From Neoscytalidium dimidiatum (taxonomy: Eukaryota; Ascomycota; Dothideomycetes; Botryosphaeriales; Botryosphaeriaceae), in the NCBI GenBank assembly GCA_037367355.1, contig CM074702.1:248001-312000 (forward strand): a DNA stretch of 64,000 bases, given 5' to 3'. Each line of letters opens with the position of its first letter. Positions within the stretch are counted from its first letter, which is position 1. The notes under the pieces are model-generated. The model did not search any database, was not told the origin of the DNA, and saw nothing but the letters and a program-made list of their open reading frames with translations. Below, in pieces: positions 20,890 through 29,170 of this stretch. Position numbers and translations under genes: made by a program.

Positions 20890-21310
20890 GTTCCCCAACA
20901 GCAGCCTGGATCATGCTACAGCACAGCTCATCACAATCGCAAAGTTATATTAAGGTTTATGCGGACAGCCCTGGCCCGACTTGTTACACGAAGGGCTTTC
21001 CAGTTCGATTCGATAGCCCGGATTTAGCGCTCAACCGATGATTTGACGCACATGCATCGCAAATGCACTAGAGAGAAGTGCTCTCATCTGGTCCGGTAGA
21101 ATCCGGCTTCATGCGCTGAAGCATGTCTATTTTTACTACAGTAGACGAAGCGCGCGCTAGGTGTGCCACCGGATATAGCTCTGCAGACAAGTTGCGTCCG
21201 TTGCACTTGACTGCTGTGCCGCATTACACGCTGCTGGGAAACTTCAAGAGTTATTGCCTACGCCCAGCTTCCAAATAGCCCAGATCACCTTGCCTACTCA
21301 CCCCTCTTCT
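20890..21310 (+). repeat. diverged duplicated segment, left copy
   Basis: By eye this stretch aligns with 22175-22560 in order and direction. Shared blocks include GCAGCCTGGA near the left end, CTCA-CCAATGA-TTG-CGCA, a TCTATT-TTACT-CAG-AGGCGAAGCGCG-like block, ACTGCTGTGCCGCA, and TTCCAAAT--CCAGATC-CCTTGCCT near the right end. The two copies flank nuclease-like gene B. Divergence is substantial, and exact ends cannot be set without an alignment. Confidence 0.5.
21214..21223 (+). promoter_or_regulatory. CTGTGCCGCA motif, copy 4
   Basis: Exact decamer, extended match ACTGCTGTGCCGCA shared with copy 5. It lies inside the left copy of the duplicated segment. Confidence 0.4.
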
Positions 21311-21364
21311 CTCCCCAACAAAAGATTACGCCGAACCTGCCCACTTTCTACTACAAATTCCTCC

Positions 21365-21988
21365 TCAATGGGAATGTCTCCAGATAACTTCCTCGCGCGA
21401 AATCAGTTGCTCAAGAGCTGTAAGATGTGCATGGACATCCTCCTCATCCGCCGCGAGCTCAAAGCACTTGCCTCCGGCTGGTTGGTATGTCTCAGGCTCG
21501 TCCTCTAACGGATTAAGCTGATAAAGCCGCAGATAAGTCCCAATGCCCACAAGTAGATAGATGGTACGGTTCTCGTCCTGGTCGGTTTCCATCCGAACTT
21601 TACGGGCTACTTGCGCAGCCAGGGCCAGAGCACCTTGCCAATCAGTGTCAGGGGGTTGATTGCCGTCTCCCTCATGCCCAAAAAAGATGATCCTCTTGTG
21701 AATTCCATGCCTGACAATTCGGAGGAAATAATTGGAGGCGTGGATGTTCTTTAGCTCTTTGGGTAGGAGCGAGCCGAACACAATGATATAGGAATTCTCT
21801 TTGGGGAAGTAGTGTGGCAAAAATGTGGAATAAAAGGAGATGAAGCCCTCCTCCGCCGTTCTGGACCGCTTGATCTCATCATAATCAAAGTGGATGACTT
21901 CGTATTGGAGGTACTGCACAACTGTGAGCAGGGAACTACAGATATTTAAAAGGAAAGGGCTTACGTATTTGTAGTTGGTTGACATCAT
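21365..21988 (-). CDS. PD-(D/E)XK-like small protein, copy B (motif lost)
   Basis: Model complement(21365..21913,21965..21988), 190 aa. It starts at tandem ATGs (21988 or 21985), giving (M)MSTNYKYYLQYEVIHFDYDE. The 51-nt intron (GTAAGC...GTGCAG) is at the same codon as in copy A. The protein aligns with copy A over its length: YKYYL, TAEEG/TEEEV, HYFPKEN/DYFPRKK, R-x-x-RHG, RIIFF, and IGTYLRLYQLNP/IGTYVRFYQLNP. The motif residues differ: the Asp strand reads SNYFLRIV, ExK is replaced by GHE (FFGHEGDG), and QxxxY is absent (ALAAQVARK). If copy A is a nuclease, this copy is predicted to be catalytically inactive. It is therefore either decaying or retained for a binding or regulatory role. Confidence 0.65.
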   Translation of the reverse strand: MMSTNYKYVSPFLLNICSSLLTVVQYLQYEVIHFDYDEIKRSRTAEEGFISFYSTFLPHYFPKENSYIIVFGSLLPKELKNIHASNYFLRIVRHGIHKRIIFFGHEGDGNQPPDTDWQGALALAAQVARKVRMETDQDENRTIYLLVGIGTYLRLYQLNPLEDEPETYQPAGGKCFELAADEEDVHAHLTALEQLISREEVIWRHSH

Positions 21989-22174
21989 TCGAGTCCAATT
22001 TGGCCACAAAGACGGGAAAGAAAGAAGGAATACTTAGAAAATCGCCTGCTTCAACAGAGCATGCCTGTTTGCTGAAATGTTGATTCATTCACCAGGGCAG
22101 TTGATGTTTTCACAGCCACAAGAAGTAGCATTTGGTATTACGGTATATATACTTCGAATCGGAGAGATTTCTTC

Positions 22175-22560
22175 CCGATTGCAGCCTGGAGGACACTGCG
22201 GCGTAGCTAGTTAGGCTACGCTAAATTTCAACCCAACTCTCAGTGTCTGGCTCACTGCAAGATAATATTTCATTTGCCTCCGACAACCTACACTCACTGC
22301 TCAGCCAATGACTTGTGCACACATCGCAGATATGCCGGACAGAGGCGCTCTTTGTCATTATGCGCTGAGTTACATCTATTATTACTGCAGCAGGCGAAGC
22401 GCGTGCCCCAGCGTGCCGCCGAGCGCAACCTTGCAGATAAGTGACGATCATCGAGCTGAACTGCTGTGCCGCACTTACGCGCCGCGACCACGCAAGCGTT
22501 GCTGCCTGCTCCGGGGCTCTCCAAATTCCAGATCCTCTTGCCTCACGCGAACCCAGACAT
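22175..22560 (+). repeat. diverged duplicated segment, right copy
   Basis: Partner of 20890-21310 in the same direction, lying in the kelch 2 upstream region. Conserved blocks are described under the left copy. The duplication probably carried promoter sequence. Confidence 0.5.
22464..22473 (+). promoter_or_regulatory. CTGTGCCGCA motif, copy 5
   Basis: Exact decamer about 195 bp upstream of the kelch 2 ATG, in the same orientation relative to the gene as copy 1 is to kelch 1. Confidence 0.4.
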
Positions 22561-22666
22561 TTCTGCCTTGCCTATTACTTACAATGCCAGCGTGGCAAAG
22601 GAACTACGCAGGCGTTCTCTCACTTGTACACATCGATTCGCTGGGTTTTCCTATTCCGGCAACTTC

Positions 22667-23300
22667 ATGAGCTCAATGACTCGTGCTTACCTGTCATGCC
22701 TTCTACTCGCCCTTCTTGAGCAACACATCTGCCATGCCGATGAGCTTAAACCCCGTCAAGCTAGTGGAGTCACTGATGCATCATTCTTCTTACGAAGGGG
22801 CTACCACGCATGTAAGCACACCCGTTCAATCAGGCATGCCCTCCTCCAAACTCACCCAAAGCCCCACCTCCAGCCATCGTCGCCGGCGACTTCATCTACA
22901 TCGACGGCGGCGAGTTCTCCACGTACAATGACGGCGAAGTGAACTACGAATACTGTACGCACCCCCCAGCACCCGCCATCCCCACCGCGCTCATCCCCTA
23001 ACGCCCCATCCTCCCCCGCCAACCACAGCAAACACCCTCCTGGCCATCGACCTCACCAAATCCTGGACCAACTCCACCGTAACCCTCCACTCGACCCCCA
23101 AACCGGCCTCCGTCCCCTCCCTCGTCCACCCAGGCCTCTGGCACGACCCGCGCACCGACACCATCTACACCGGCCTCGCAGGGCTCATCTCGACCTTCAA
23201 CACGACGAACGCCCTCGCCCCGCCGCCCATGGGCATCTGGACCTTCGCGCCCGACGGCCTCGGCAGCGGGACGTGGGGCACGGCGCTCGAGACGGCCGGT

Positions 23301-23331
<31 letters not shown>

Positions 23332-24755
23332 TCACGCGCCCCTACACGGCCGCGGTCGCGCACAGCGGCGCGACCGGGATCGGGTACGCGCTGGGCGGGT
23401 CGATCACGGCGCACACGGCGCCGGGCGCCGTTGGCGATGACGCGGCTGCCATCGTGAACGTCGGCGGGATGCTGCGGTTCGACATGGCGACGCGGCAGCT
23501 GACGAACGTGACGGTCGAGGGCCCGCGGTTCGGGGAGGACGGGCGCGTGCAGTACGCGGAGATGGTGTACGTGCCGAACTTCGGCGCCGAGGGCGTGTTC
23601 GTCGTGCTGGGCGGCGTGACGAGGAACCCGGAGACGGACGCGCTGGATTGGGTGGTCGTCACGGTGTTTGAGCCGAGCGAGGAGAGGTGGTTCGATCAAG
23701 AGACGACGGGGGAGGCGCCGACAGGGCGGAAGGAGTTTTGTGCGGCGGGGGTGGCGTCGGAGAACGGGACGTATGAGATGTGAGTTTCTTGTCCTTTGCC
23801 CCCGGAGAGCTGAAGGTGTTGGCGAAGCTGACTGTCGAGCAGATTCGTCTATGCCGGGTGGGGAGGAGATCTGGGGACCAAGAGCGTGCAGTACGACCAG
23901 ATTTACATATTGACCTTGCCCGCGTTCCATTGGATCAAGGTAGACTACTCGCCGACTGGCACGCGACATGCCTTGACGTGCCATGCTGTTGGCGGAAGTC
24001 AGATCCTGACGATTGGTGGCGTGAACTCCGCGTCGACGGACTCGAGTGCGAACATCTACCAGGGCCCGTTCAGAGACAAAGATAAGTACACGCAAGGGCT
24101 GGCGGTATTTGACTTGACGGCTCTGGAATGGAAGAGTGAGTACACCGCGAATGCCAGCAAGTACACCCAGAGTGAGCTGGTGCGTAGGTACTACGCGGAA
24201 AAGTAAGTTCTTGTTTCTTGATTTGTGCGTCGGGGTATCTGGAATACGAGAGTTACTGACTTCGTAATTAGTAGCCGCACCCCTACCTTCAATTCCACTC
24301 AACTAAAGGCCGTATTCGACACGACGAATTTCACCAGCACGGACAGCACTAATGAGGCGGGCAGCAACGTCCTTCCTAGCGCTTCCCCAAGTACAGAAGA
24401 AGACACCTCCAAGTCTCTAAGCGCTGGCGCGATTGCCGGGATATCCGTTGGCGCCGTGATTGCTGTGTTACTCCTCAGTGGCGCTTCGGTGTTCTATTTT
24501 CGCTCAAAAAGACAACGGCGTCGAAAAGAGACTATAGAACAACAGTATCATCCGTGGAATATTTATGCGCCAGCACAGGAAATGCCAAGTGAGGGCGTTG
24601 CGGAGCTACCGCCGGACGAAACTCGGCGGATGTGGGAATTGCAGGGCGGACCAAGAGATATGAGCCATGAGAAAGACGGGAATGCCGTTGTTGCAGAATT
24701 AGCGGGGGAAGACATGGAGCGCAGAAGGATTAACAGAAGTTCAAATCGACCATAA
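22667..24755 (+). CDS. kelch-repeat type I membrane protein, paralogue 2
   Basis: Model join(22667..22811,22874..22954,23029..23779,23843..24202,24272..24755), 606 aa, all introns GT-AG, two with clear branch sites (CCCTAACG, GCTGACTG). The signal peptide MSSMTRAYLSCLLLALLEQH precedes a short linker. Kelch blades follow (FIYIDGGEFS, MGIWTFAPDG, VFVVLGGVT, FVYAGWGGD, ILTIGGVN) with conserved W/G pairs. Near the C-terminus a Ser/Thr-rich stalk leads to a membrane helix (AIAGISVGAVIAVLLLSGAS), basic RSKRQRRRK and a cytosolic tail. It is a sister of 13754-15658: all shared exon boundaries match, but this copy has one extra intron (23780-23842). Exon 3 contains a (AAC)10 run coding ten Asn. Extracellular ligand binding is a guess from architecture. 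An in-frame ATG at 22676 is an alternative start. Confidence 0.85.
23301..23330 (+). repeat. (AAC)10 coding microsatellite
   Basis: Ten perfect AAC triplets in frame in exon 3 of kelch 2, encoding a polyasparagine stretch between kelch blades. The paralogue has no such run at this position. Confidence 0.95.
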
Positions 24756-24875
24756 AATTGCATAGAAACGGTAGAAAGGTTATATAACGGCGCCAAAATG
24801 GGCGCAAAAAGCCAACGCCGTCCCTCTTCTCTGAGCACCAGCCCTCCAAAAACGCCATATGAACCTCTCATCCCT

Positions 24876-26451
24876 CTACAATGCCCGCCTCCTCTCCACA
24901 TCCGCCAACTCCTCCTCCATGACCTGATTGAACTTCTCAAAATTGTCCAAATACAAATGATGCCCCGCCCTCTCCACCACCACGACCTTCGCGTCCCCAC
25001 CATCCCTCCTCCTCTCCTCCTCACTCATCCCCTTCAGCACCCTCTCATTCTCCTCCTTAATCTTCTTCACCGCCGCCTCCCCACCCTTCACGTCCATCCA
25101 ATCATCCCCACCATACATAAACACGATCGGCACGCCCCTCTCGCCCTCCTGGCGGCCGATCTTCTCGATCCTGCGGATCAGCGGATCGCGGGCGAACGCG
25201 CCGGGGGCCAGCAGGTACGCGAGGGCGTACTCGCCGCTGCCGCGCTGGCGGAACAAGCCGTACGAGTAGTCGTGCAGGGCGGCGGCCTCCTGCTGGGGCA
25301 GGTGCGCGAAGCGGCGCGACGTCCAGCCGCTGGCCAGGCGCGGGCCGAGCGGGCCGGCGATGCGGATGATGGCGAAGGGCGAGATGTTCGCGTCCCAGAG
25401 GTGGGAGAGCAGCTTGCTCGGGGGCTTCTGGAACGGCTTGTCCGGGTCGTCCTGGGCGGCCTCGGGCGGCTTGATGTCCGCGGCGCCGGCGTCGAGGGCG
25501 GCGATGCCGCTGTCGCGGAGGACGGCGTCGGCGGACTCGGCGTCGGTGGCGTTCATGGGGTCGGGCAGCTCGCTCTTGGTGGCCCACGGGTCCTCGGGGA
25601 TGCCGACGGGGCTGACGAGCAGCAGCTTCTCGACGCGGCCCGGGTACTTGAGCGCGTAGGCGGCGACGACGTACCCGCCCATGCTGTGGCCCAGCAGCGT
25701 CATCTTCTCGATCCCGCGCCGCACCCGCCACTCCTCCAGCGCGTCGACGAACCAGGCTTCGGCTTCGCGGATCTTGGCGTCGCGGTCTTTGGCCTTGATC
25801 TTGAAGGGCGGCCGGCTGCTGTTGCCCATGCCGAGCATGTCCAGCGCGTACAGGCGCCAGCCGGGCCGGCGGGATAGGTGATCGAAGTTCTTGTAGAAGA
25901 AGCCCAGGCCGGCGCCGTAGCCGTGCAGCATCACGAGGTTGTGGCGCGGGTGCTGCTCGTTGGGCCGGGTGATGGAGAATTCGTTTAGAGCGCGGTTCTT
26001 GCCGGAGAGAGGGACGAGTTGCGAGGTCCATTTGCGCGGACCGTAAGGGTCCGGGGTGGAGTCCGGAGAAAGGCTGTTGGAGGTTTCGCTGGCTGATTCA
26101 GCCGAAGTGGGCAGTGAGGACTGGGAGCTGGAAGCGCTGGATTTGGTTGGATTTGCGGCTGCTGACTTCTGCACGTGCGGAATGAAGGAGAGAACTCTGT
26201 CCTCCAGAACTGTGGGGGAAGTATTCGAACACTGGGAATCGTTAGAAACCGACGATTGATCAGAGGAGTACGACACATACCCATTGGCTCCATCCCTCTT
26301 TCGCGCCCAGGGGGAAGAGGGCGCTGAATCCGCGATTGGGTGTTGGATTGGCGCTCTGGCTGCGTTGTTCTGTGGCGTGCTTGGGCTGCGGCGAGCGTGA
26401 GCGCCGGCGGGTCCGGCTGCGGGAGTCTTCGACACCAGTATCGGTTGCCAT
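24876..26451 (-). CDS. alpha/beta hydrolase of the ABHD4/5-CLD1 family (cardiolipin/N-acyl phospholipase-like)
   Basis: Model complement(24876..26231,26281..26451), 508 aa. The 49-nt intron has GTATGT, branch TTCTAAC and CCCAG, so the real start is MATDTGVEDSRSRTRRRS at 26451, not the longer unspliced frame. A Ser-rich disordered N-terminal third precedes the hydrolase fold: oxyanion region MLHGYGAGLGFF, nucleophile elbow LLGHSMGGYV, a cap, then VFMYGGDDWMD (acid) and AGHHLYLDN. The last contains both the catalytic His and the H-x4-D pattern typical of this subfamily. Yeast Cld1 deacylates cardiolipin in mitochondria; Ict1/Ecm18 are paralogues, and fungi often have one or two members. Substrate assignment is therefore by family only. 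The Arg-rich N-terminus is compatible with mitochondrial import. Confidence 0.9.
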
Positions 26452-27183
26452 TGAGGTGAAGTTGGATGAGCGGGAAAGGTTTCAGTGAATTGAATGCCTG
26501 ATATGGGGACAGTACTTGTTGATATAGTGTCCACTTAAAAATAGCGAGTGCAAGGAGCTTGGTTGTTGCCTGACTATTGCCGCTGCTTAACGCCGCCTGT
26601 AAGCGCTAACGCCGCAACAGCTGTACCATAAGCCTCATCTGCCGGGCCACTATACGGCCATTCCTTACTTATGCGGATCCCGCGGCTTCCGAATGCGCGG
26701 ATGTAGTATACGCCTCCGATCTGAATTGGGGCTGTGCGAACATGACAAACCTGCGACGCGCCTTGACAAACTGCTGGCTTGCCGTGTTCTCAAACATTAG
26801 TTTGGCCGAGAGCGCCGTTCTGCATAGCTATCACGCCGCCTAATCACAGAACGAAAAGACCGTAGTTATCAGGTATTAGCATGCTGGAGTGGTATTTCGA
26901 AGCGCTATAAGATAAGTCATTGCGTGCTCTTGCTATGCGCTTTCCGATTGTATCTTTCGGCCGAACGACTGGGCCGTCATCTTCTTTCCAAATTACTATA
27001 GTCCATACAGCCCGCTCTCTGAATAATCCGGTACGATGTTCCGCGAAAGGTATCAATTGGTATCTCGTGCTCCAATGCGCAAATGAATAATGTTTCACAA
27101 ATCCTTTTCACACAAGATATCACGTCATTAGTCAGAGCATCGTTCCCATCCGAAACGTGCTTCCCTTCCTTCCCTCGTGCTCC
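26452..27183. other. intergenic
   Basis: 732 bp between the hydrolase start and the 3' end of the next gene. No feature seen. Confidence 0.5.
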
Positions 27184-28503
27184 TCACTTCTTCACTGCCT
27201 TCTTCGGATTCTTCGCATACGATTTGCACCAGCTCCTCCATTCCCTCGCCGCCTTCGCCATCACCTGCTTCACATCATCCTTGACAGCAGCCAGCTCCGC
27301 TCCCGAAGCGCCGTTCTCATCCGTCAAGCTCGGTGACCAGCCAATCGCCTCCAACAGATCCCCTTCCGTGGGAGGCTCTTGAATCTCCGCGAACAGCTTC
27401 TCGTCCTTCTCGTAGCACCTCGCCGCAAGATATCTCTCCAGCACCTCCAATCCTGGCGCCGGCCGGAACGTGAACTTGATCCGAGCTTCCTTGTCCTCTG
27501 CTTCCTCCTTGCTCTTTTTATCTTCATTCTTAGCCTCACCCTCGGTGGCGTCGTTTTCGCCCAAATCCAGGTGTTTCGTCGCCTTCCGCGCCGCTCGGCT
27601 GCCCTGGATTGCAAAAAATGCCCAAGCGGCATTGACTTGCATCAGAGGCACGAACGGCAAGATCGGAGTCATCAGGATGTCCGCCGCAACGGAGAACGGA
27701 AGCAGACCTGTAGCAATGATCGCCTCGCGCTGCGCTTTAGACTTTGTGCGGAGTGTCTTGTTGATGAACTCCTCGCGGATGGACTCGGGAGTACCAGCAA
27801 GAGTGTTTGGATAGGCTAGTATGACTTCCGACAGGCCTTTCGGCTCCTCGGGAACATCTCCGTCCCGGACAGCGTCAGCTCCGTGGTGGATGCTTTCCCG
27901 GCCCTGGCGGAGACTGTCGCTGCTGGTCTGGGCGCTGTCGCTGCGCTGATGCTGTTCCTTATTCTTCCCGTCTTTTTTCTTGTTCTTCTTCTCGGCGCTG
28001 GCGTCGATGCGGACGAGGAAGTCAACGTTGGATGACGTCGTCTGGTTGATGCACCAGTCGACGCCGCGTGTGGTCTTGCTCTTCACGTTTTGCCAACGCG
28101 TCCTCTGGACGCTGGTGTCCTTGGCGTCGCGCACTTCTTCTTGCCATTTGCGCTGGAACTTGTGCACCATCCCTTCCTTCTCGCCCTCCGCCGGCTTTTT
28201 GAGGGGCGGTGGCGGAGGCGTGTAGATGAGGAAGCGGCTCGGCATGTCTTCCATTGGAACGTCCAGAAGGGGCTTGGGAAAAGGAATCAAATAGCCGATA
28301 AGTTTGCGGGGATCGCGAATGTAATAAACGGGTGTTGAAAAATCTGTACCATTGGACGGCCCGGATTCATCAGACTGCGCCGACGGAAGATCCGGAAGGG
28401 ATTTATCATATTGCGCAGGAGGAACGTAGGGCGGTGGTGGCACTTCATCCTGCTCCAGACTTGTATGTAGTTGGGAATGTTGGTCGTAGTTGCTTTTCTC
28501 CAT
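27184..28503 (-). CDS. conserved fungal protein of unknown function
   Basis: A single exon of 439 aa, starting at the ATG 28501-28503 (MEKSNYDQHSQLHTSL). The longer frame upstream begins with a non-ATG codon. The N-terminus is Pro/Ser-rich with PPPPYVPP. A central charged region contains SVQRTRWQNVKSKTTRGVDWC. After a low-complexity Lys/Ser linker there is one hydrophobic stretch (REAIIATGLLPFSVAADILMTPILPFVP), possibly a membrane-associated hairpin. The C-terminal part is highly charged and ends KKAVKK. The arrangement looks like a lipid-droplet or membrane-associated fungal protein, but I recognise no named domain, so this is only a description. No introns needed; codon use is ordinary. Confidence 0.75.
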   Translation of the reverse strand: MEKSNYDQHSQLHTSLEQDEVPPPPYVPPAQYDKSLPDLPSAQSDESGPSNGTDFSTPVYYIRDPRKLIGYLIPFPKPLLDVPMEDMPSRFLIYTPPPPPLKKPAEGEKEGMVHKFQRKWQEEVRDAKDTSVQRTRWQNVKSKTTRGVDWCINQTTSSNVDFLVRIDASAEKKNKKKDGKNKEQHQRSDSAQTSSDSLRQGRESIHHGADAVRDGDVPEEPKGLSEVILAYPNTLAGTPESIREEFINKTLRTKSKAQREAIIATGLLPFSVAADILMTPILPFVPLMQVNAAWAFFAIQGSRAARKATKHLDLGENDATEGEAKNEDKKSKEEAEDKEARIKFTFRPAPGLEVLERYLAARCYEKDEKLFAEIQEPPTEGDLLEAIGWSPSLTDENGASGAELAAVKDDVKQVMAKAAREWRSWCKSYAKNPKKAVKK

Positions 28504-29170
28504 ATTTACGGTCAACGGTACGAAGTGACCCGGGCAGCTGGACAGACGCAAGAGCAAAGAGAGGCTTGTTTATGAGACTTCGGGGTGGGCTTCATGAGCA
28601 ACAGTTAAATAAATATCTTCACAAGCGTCTCGGCACGACCCTAGAAGCTTGCCAGCTATTTGAATAGCTTCAAACGAGATGCACATGTCGCCAAGCTGCC
28701 GGATTCGTGTCCGTGGCTTTGCGCTCTTATTACTTGACACTTGATTGGCTGATATGATCAGCGTAGTCTGTACAAAGCCTGGCCAAGAAAGGTTGTTGTT
28801 ATTACGTCTGTGCTTAGCGCAGGTCATTGCCGTTTCACAAGGCCAGTGCCGCGTCACACACTAGGCAGCCACTTGGCGTGACTGGGGACGGTCCAATCTG
28901 AGCATGGAGGCGCAGCCTTTCACTGCCCGGAGTTAACCGGGTCGTCCCGGATTTAGTTGGGTCGTGCTTGAATTGTTTACAATAGCCACTAGATGTACTT
29001 CCGCACTACTCTTCTCTTTCAGGTAGGAATGTTACTCGAGAAATGAAACGACCAAATTCATAGGCGCGGTTCCCTCGATCCCTAACATGACGCTGTCTCA
29101 TCACCGCCTGTTCTACCCCAGTGGATCTGCAACACTTCCATCATGGCTTCCAGCGAGAACTTGGCCTGGG
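28504..29170. other. intergenic
   Basis: 667 bp between the start of the unknown gene and the end of the FAD oxidoreductase. No feature seen. Confidence 0.5.

Larger units (their letters stand above)
19557..21364. other. intergenic between nuclease-like copies A and B
   Basis: 1.8 kb without a supportable gene. It contains three copies of CTGTGCCGCA and the left copy of a diverged duplicated segment (about 20890-21310). Short ORFs here show no motif. Confidence 0.5.
21989..22666. other. divergent intergenic region between nuclease-like B and kelch 2
   Basis: 678 bp shared by two divergent genes. It holds the right copy of the duplicated segment and the fifth CTGTGCCGCA motif, about 195 bp upstream of the kelch 2 start codon. 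Confidence 0.5.

Noticed and set aside
22998..24302. 434-codon frame on - opposite kelch 2
   Set aside because: Antisense of a spliced gene with conserved motifs; begins with a low-complexity Arg/Val product including translation of the AAC repeat complement.
13754..24755. known spore-killer or HET system
   Set aside because: No HET domain, no Spok-like kinase/nuclease fusion and no STAND NTPase in the locus; the kelch and nuclease-like proteins do not match a killer family I know.
24798..25877. 359-codon frame on + opposite the alpha/beta hydrolase
   Set aside because: Antisense shadow; the - strand carries GHSMGG and HHLYLD.
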